Assembly: GCA_944388635.1 (NCBI GenBank)
Contig: CALXJN010000003.1
Span: 1-7,758, forward strand
Length of the DNA: 7,758 bases
From: an uncultured Clostridia bacterium
GTDB lineage: Bacteria; Bacillota; Clostridia; TANB77; CAG-508
Reading direction: 5' to 3'
Position 1 is the first letter of the stretch. Every line of letters begins with the position of its first letter. The notes below the pieces were generated by a model. The model was not told where the DNA came from. It did no database searches and saw only the letters and a program-made list of their open reading frames with translations. Positions 5,414-7,758 of the stretch are shown here, piece after piece. Made by a program: the position numbers and the translations under genes.

Positions 5414-7758
5414 ATGGGAATATTCAGTAAAATATTTGGTACTTATTCAGAAAAAGAAGTCAAAAGAGTAATGCCATTAGTAGAAAAAATAAATAGTTTA
5501 GAGGATGAAATTTCAAAACTTAGTGATGATGAGTTAAGAAGCAAAACAGCAGATTTTAAAGTAAGAGTTCAAGACGGGGAAACATTAGATGAAATTCTAC
5601 CAGAAGCATTTGCAGTAGTTAGAGAAGCTTCAAAGAGAGTTCTTGGAATGAGACATTTTGATGTACAATTAATTGGTGGAATAATCTTGCACCAAGGAAG
5701 AATTGCAGAAATGAAGACAGGAGAAGGAAAAACATTAGTTGCAACACTTCCAGCATATTTAAATGCACTAAGTGGAAAAGGGGTACATGTTGTAACAGTA
5801 AATGACTATTTAGCAAAACGTGATAGCGAATGGATGGGAAAATTATATAAATTCTTAGGACTAAGTGTTGGTCTTGTAATAAGCGGTATGACTCCACAAG
5901 AGAAACAAAGAGCTTATGCATCAGACGTAATATATGGTACAAATAATGAATTTGGTTTTGATTATCTAAGAGACAATATGGTAATTTATAAAAATCAAGC
6001 AGTACAAAGAGATTTAAATTTCGCAATAGTAGACGAAATAGACAGTATTTTAATTGATGAAGCAAGAACTCCACTTATAATTTCAGGCAGAGCAAATAAA
6101 TCATCAGATTTATATAAGAAAGCAAATGATTTTGTTAAAAAACTTACACCAAAAATTATTGTTGAAGAAGATGTAAAAGATGTAGCACAAGAAGAAGATA
6201 ATGAAAAATATGATTATATTGTAGATTTAAAAGCAAAATCAGCTTCACTTACACAAAAAGGTATAAAGAAAGCTGAACAAGCATTTAATTTAGAGAATTT
6301 CAATGACATAGACAATTCAGATATAGTTCACTATGTAAACCAAAGTTTACGTGCTTATGGTGTTATGAAAAAGGATATAGACTATATAGTTAAAGACGGA
6401 GAAGTATTAATAGTTGATGAATTTACAGGAAGAATAATGTATGGAAGAAGATATAATAATGGCTTACATCAAGCGATAGAAGCAAAGGAAAATGTAAAAA
6501 TTGCCGATGAATCTAAAACTCTTGCAACAATTACATTCCAAAACTATTTTAGGATGTATGGAAAACTATCAGGAATGACAGGTACAGCTATGACAGAGGA
6601 AGAGGAATTTAGAGAAATATATAATTTAGATGTAATAAGCATTCCAACAAACAAACCTATGATAAGAATAGACAATAATGATGTTATATATAAAAATGAA
6701 AATGCAAAATTTAGAGCAATAGTAAATGATATAAAAGAAAGCCATAGCAAAGGACAACCAGTTTTAGTTGGTACTATATCAATTGAAAAATCAGAAAAGT
6801 TAAGTAATATTTTGAAAAAAGAAGGAATACCACATGAAGTCTTAAATGCAAAATTTCATGAAAAAGAAGCAGAAATTATTGCACAAGCTGGTAAATTTGG
6901 AGCGGTAACTATCGCAACCAATATGGCAGGTCGTGGTACAGATATTATGCTTGGAGGAAACTCAGAATATTTAGCTCTTCAAGAATTAAGAAAAAGGAAA
7001 GTGCCAGAAGAGCTAATAGAACAAGCAACAGCTTTTAACGAGACAAAAGATGAAGAAATTATAAATATAAGAAAAGAATTTAAAGAGATAAAAGAAAAAT
7101 ATGAAGAAAAAATAAAAGAAGAAAAAGCAAAAGTTGTCGAAGCAGGCGGTCTTAAAATAATCGGAACAGAAAGACATGAATCAAGAAGAATAGATAATCA
7201 GCTTCGTGGTAGAAGTGGTCGTCAAGGAGATAGAGGAGAATCAAGATTCTATATAGGGCTTGATGATGACTTAATGAAAATTTTCGGCGGAGATATGATA
7301 ACAAATGTATATAATACACTTGGAGCAGATGAAAATATTCCGATAGAGTCTAAGCTAATTTCTAATGCAGTAGAAAGAGCTCAAAAAAGAGTAGAAGGTA
7401 GAAACTTTACTATTCGTAAGAATGTATTGCAATATGACGATGTAATGAATGTTCAAAGAGAAATCATATATAAACAAAGAAAAGAAGTATTAGACGGTAA
7501 AAATCTAAAAGGAAATATTACATCAATGATAGAAAGTACAGCAGACGAAGTAGTAGAATTACATTCAGATGAAGGAAGCAATAAAGAAGCTCTTATCCAA
7601 GAAATTAAAAATATATTTGGAATAGACATACAAGAAGTTGTGGCAAAACTAAGCAAAGAAGAATTAAAGAAGTATGTAAAAGATGAAGCATTTAAGATAT
7701 ACGAAAATAAAGAAAAAGAAGTTGGAGAGCAAACTATAAGAGAACTTGAAAGAGTTGT
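5414..7758 (+). CDS. secA: Preprotein translocase ATPase SecA, 3' partial
   Basis: SecA is the motor ATPase that drives unfolded secretory proteins through the SecYEG channel. The start ATG 5414 follows GAGGTG (5400-5405) by eight bases and gives the typical N-terminus MGIFSKIFG. Seen in order: Walker A MKTGEGKT (Lys106); DYLAKRD; YGTNNEFGFDYLRDNM; Walker B VDEID (207-210) within the SILIDEARTPLIISG block; the preprotein-binding domain with DEFTGR (335-340); SGMTGTA; NMAGRGTD (503-510); the arginine-finger region QLRGRSGRQGD (596-606); and LQYDDVMNVQR. A charged insert at about 520-575, between GGNSEYL and GGLKIIGTER, is absent from B. subtilis SecA and typical of clostridial forms. The usual GDPG is GDRG here (Arg607). 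The window holds 781 whole codons; the rest of the helical scaffold and any C-terminal zinc-binding tail (CxC...CC) lie beyond it. Confidence 0.98.
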   Translation, partial: MGIFSKIFGTYSEKEVKRVMPLVEKINSLEDEISKLSDDELRSKTADFKVRVQDGETLDEILPEAFAVVREASKRVLGMRHFDVQLIGGIILHQGRIAEMKTGEGKTLVATLPAYLNALSGKGVHVVTVNDYLAKRDSEWMGKLYKFLGLSVGLVISGMTPQEKQRAYASDVIYGTNNEFGFDYLRDNMVIYKNQAVQRDLNFAIVDEIDSILIDEARTPLIISGRANKSSDLYKKANDFVKKLTPKIIVEEDVKDVAQEEDNEKYDYIVDLKAKSASLTQKGIKKAEQAFNLENFNDIDNSDIVHYVNQSLRAYGVMKKDIDYIVKDGEVLIVDEFTGRIMYGRRYNNGLHQAIEAKENVKIADESKTLATITFQNYFRMYGKLSGMTGTAMTEEEEFREIYNLDVISIPTNKPMIRIDNNDVIYKNENAKFRAIVNDIKESHSKGQPVLVGTISIEKSEKLSNILKKEGIPHEVLNAKFHEKEAEIIAQAGKFGAVTIATNMAGRGTDIMLGGNSEYLALQELRKRKVPEELIEQATAFNETKDEEIINIRKEFKEIKEKYEEKIKEEKAKVVEAGGLKIIGTERHESRRIDNQLRGRSGRQGDRGESRFYIGLDDDLMKIFGGDMITNVYNTLGADENIPIESKLISNAVERAQKRVEGRNFTIRKNVLQYDDVMNVQREIIYKQRKEVLDGKNLKGNITSMIESTADEVVELHSDEGSNKEALIQEIKNIFGIDIQEVVAKLSKEELKKYVKDEAFKIYENKEKEVGEQTIRELERV

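Noticed and set aside
5398..5430. A 10-codon ORF (ATG 5398) overlapping the secA start, as a possible regulatory leader peptide
   Set aside because: Its ATG overlaps the Shine-Dalgarno of secA, it has no convincing ribosome-binding site of its own, and a frame this short is expected by chance.
5619..6074. A minus-strand open frame of 151 codons inside secA
   Set aside because: It is Leu-rich antisense of the SecA motor domain and shows no recognisable protein features.
1..7758. CRISPR array, transposon, phage or defence island
   Set aside because: I saw no regularly spaced repeats, transposase, integrase or terminal inverted repeats, and every larger block is assigned to a gene of another kind.

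Overview
The window comes from an AT-rich, low-GC Gram-positive bacterium, most likely a member of the Clostridia (Bacillota). Reasons: Arg is almost always AGA; the coding strand is very purine-rich; start codons follow strong AGGAGG-type Shine-Dalgarno sites; the tRNA encodes its CCA end; and SecA carries the long charged insert before the GTERHESRRIDNQLRGR block that I associate with clostridial SecA. I cannot name a genus. Every recognisable gene is on the + strand. There is no gene-free stretch longer than about 140 bases once the tRNA gene is counted.

Layout. Positions 1-1323 are the C-terminal four fifths of groEL (the start lies outside the window), closed by a hairpin terminator. A tRNA-Leu(CAA) gene at 1440-1522 has its own promoter. 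Next is a single gene for a membrane-anchored extracytoplasmic protein of unknown function (1659-2690), with a strong terminator at 2696-2740. Positions 2757-5304 hold a compact heavy-metal efflux operon: promoter with two inverted-repeat operators, a CadC/SmtB-type repressor, a stand-alone 73-residue heavy-metal-associated (HMA) domain protein, and a CadA-type Zn/Cd/Pb P-type ATPase lacking its own HMA domain. A 15-bp hairpin terminator (5307-5340) ends it. secA starts at 5414 under its own promoter and runs off the right edge (781 complete codons seen).

How the genes work together. The cad genes form a self-contained metal-responsive circuit. The ArsR-family repressor should sit on the two operators until Cd, Pb or Zn binds. 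Release then allows synthesis of repressor, HMA metal carrier and pump, with the pump exporting the metal. The HMA domain that usually forms the N-terminus of CadA is here a separate gene whose stop codon overlaps the pump's Shine-Dalgarno site, which points to coupled translation. groEL and secA are housekeeping protein-folding and export genes, and the cad unit is inserted between such genes, bounded by terminators on both sides.

Novelty. I see no phage, transposon, CRISPR or defence locus, and no clearly undescribed system. The points most worth checking are the cysteine-containing GroEL tail, the paired cad operators, the split CadA, the two complete metal sites in the repressor, the A6:C67 mismatch in tRNA-Leu and the mosaic unknown membrane protein.
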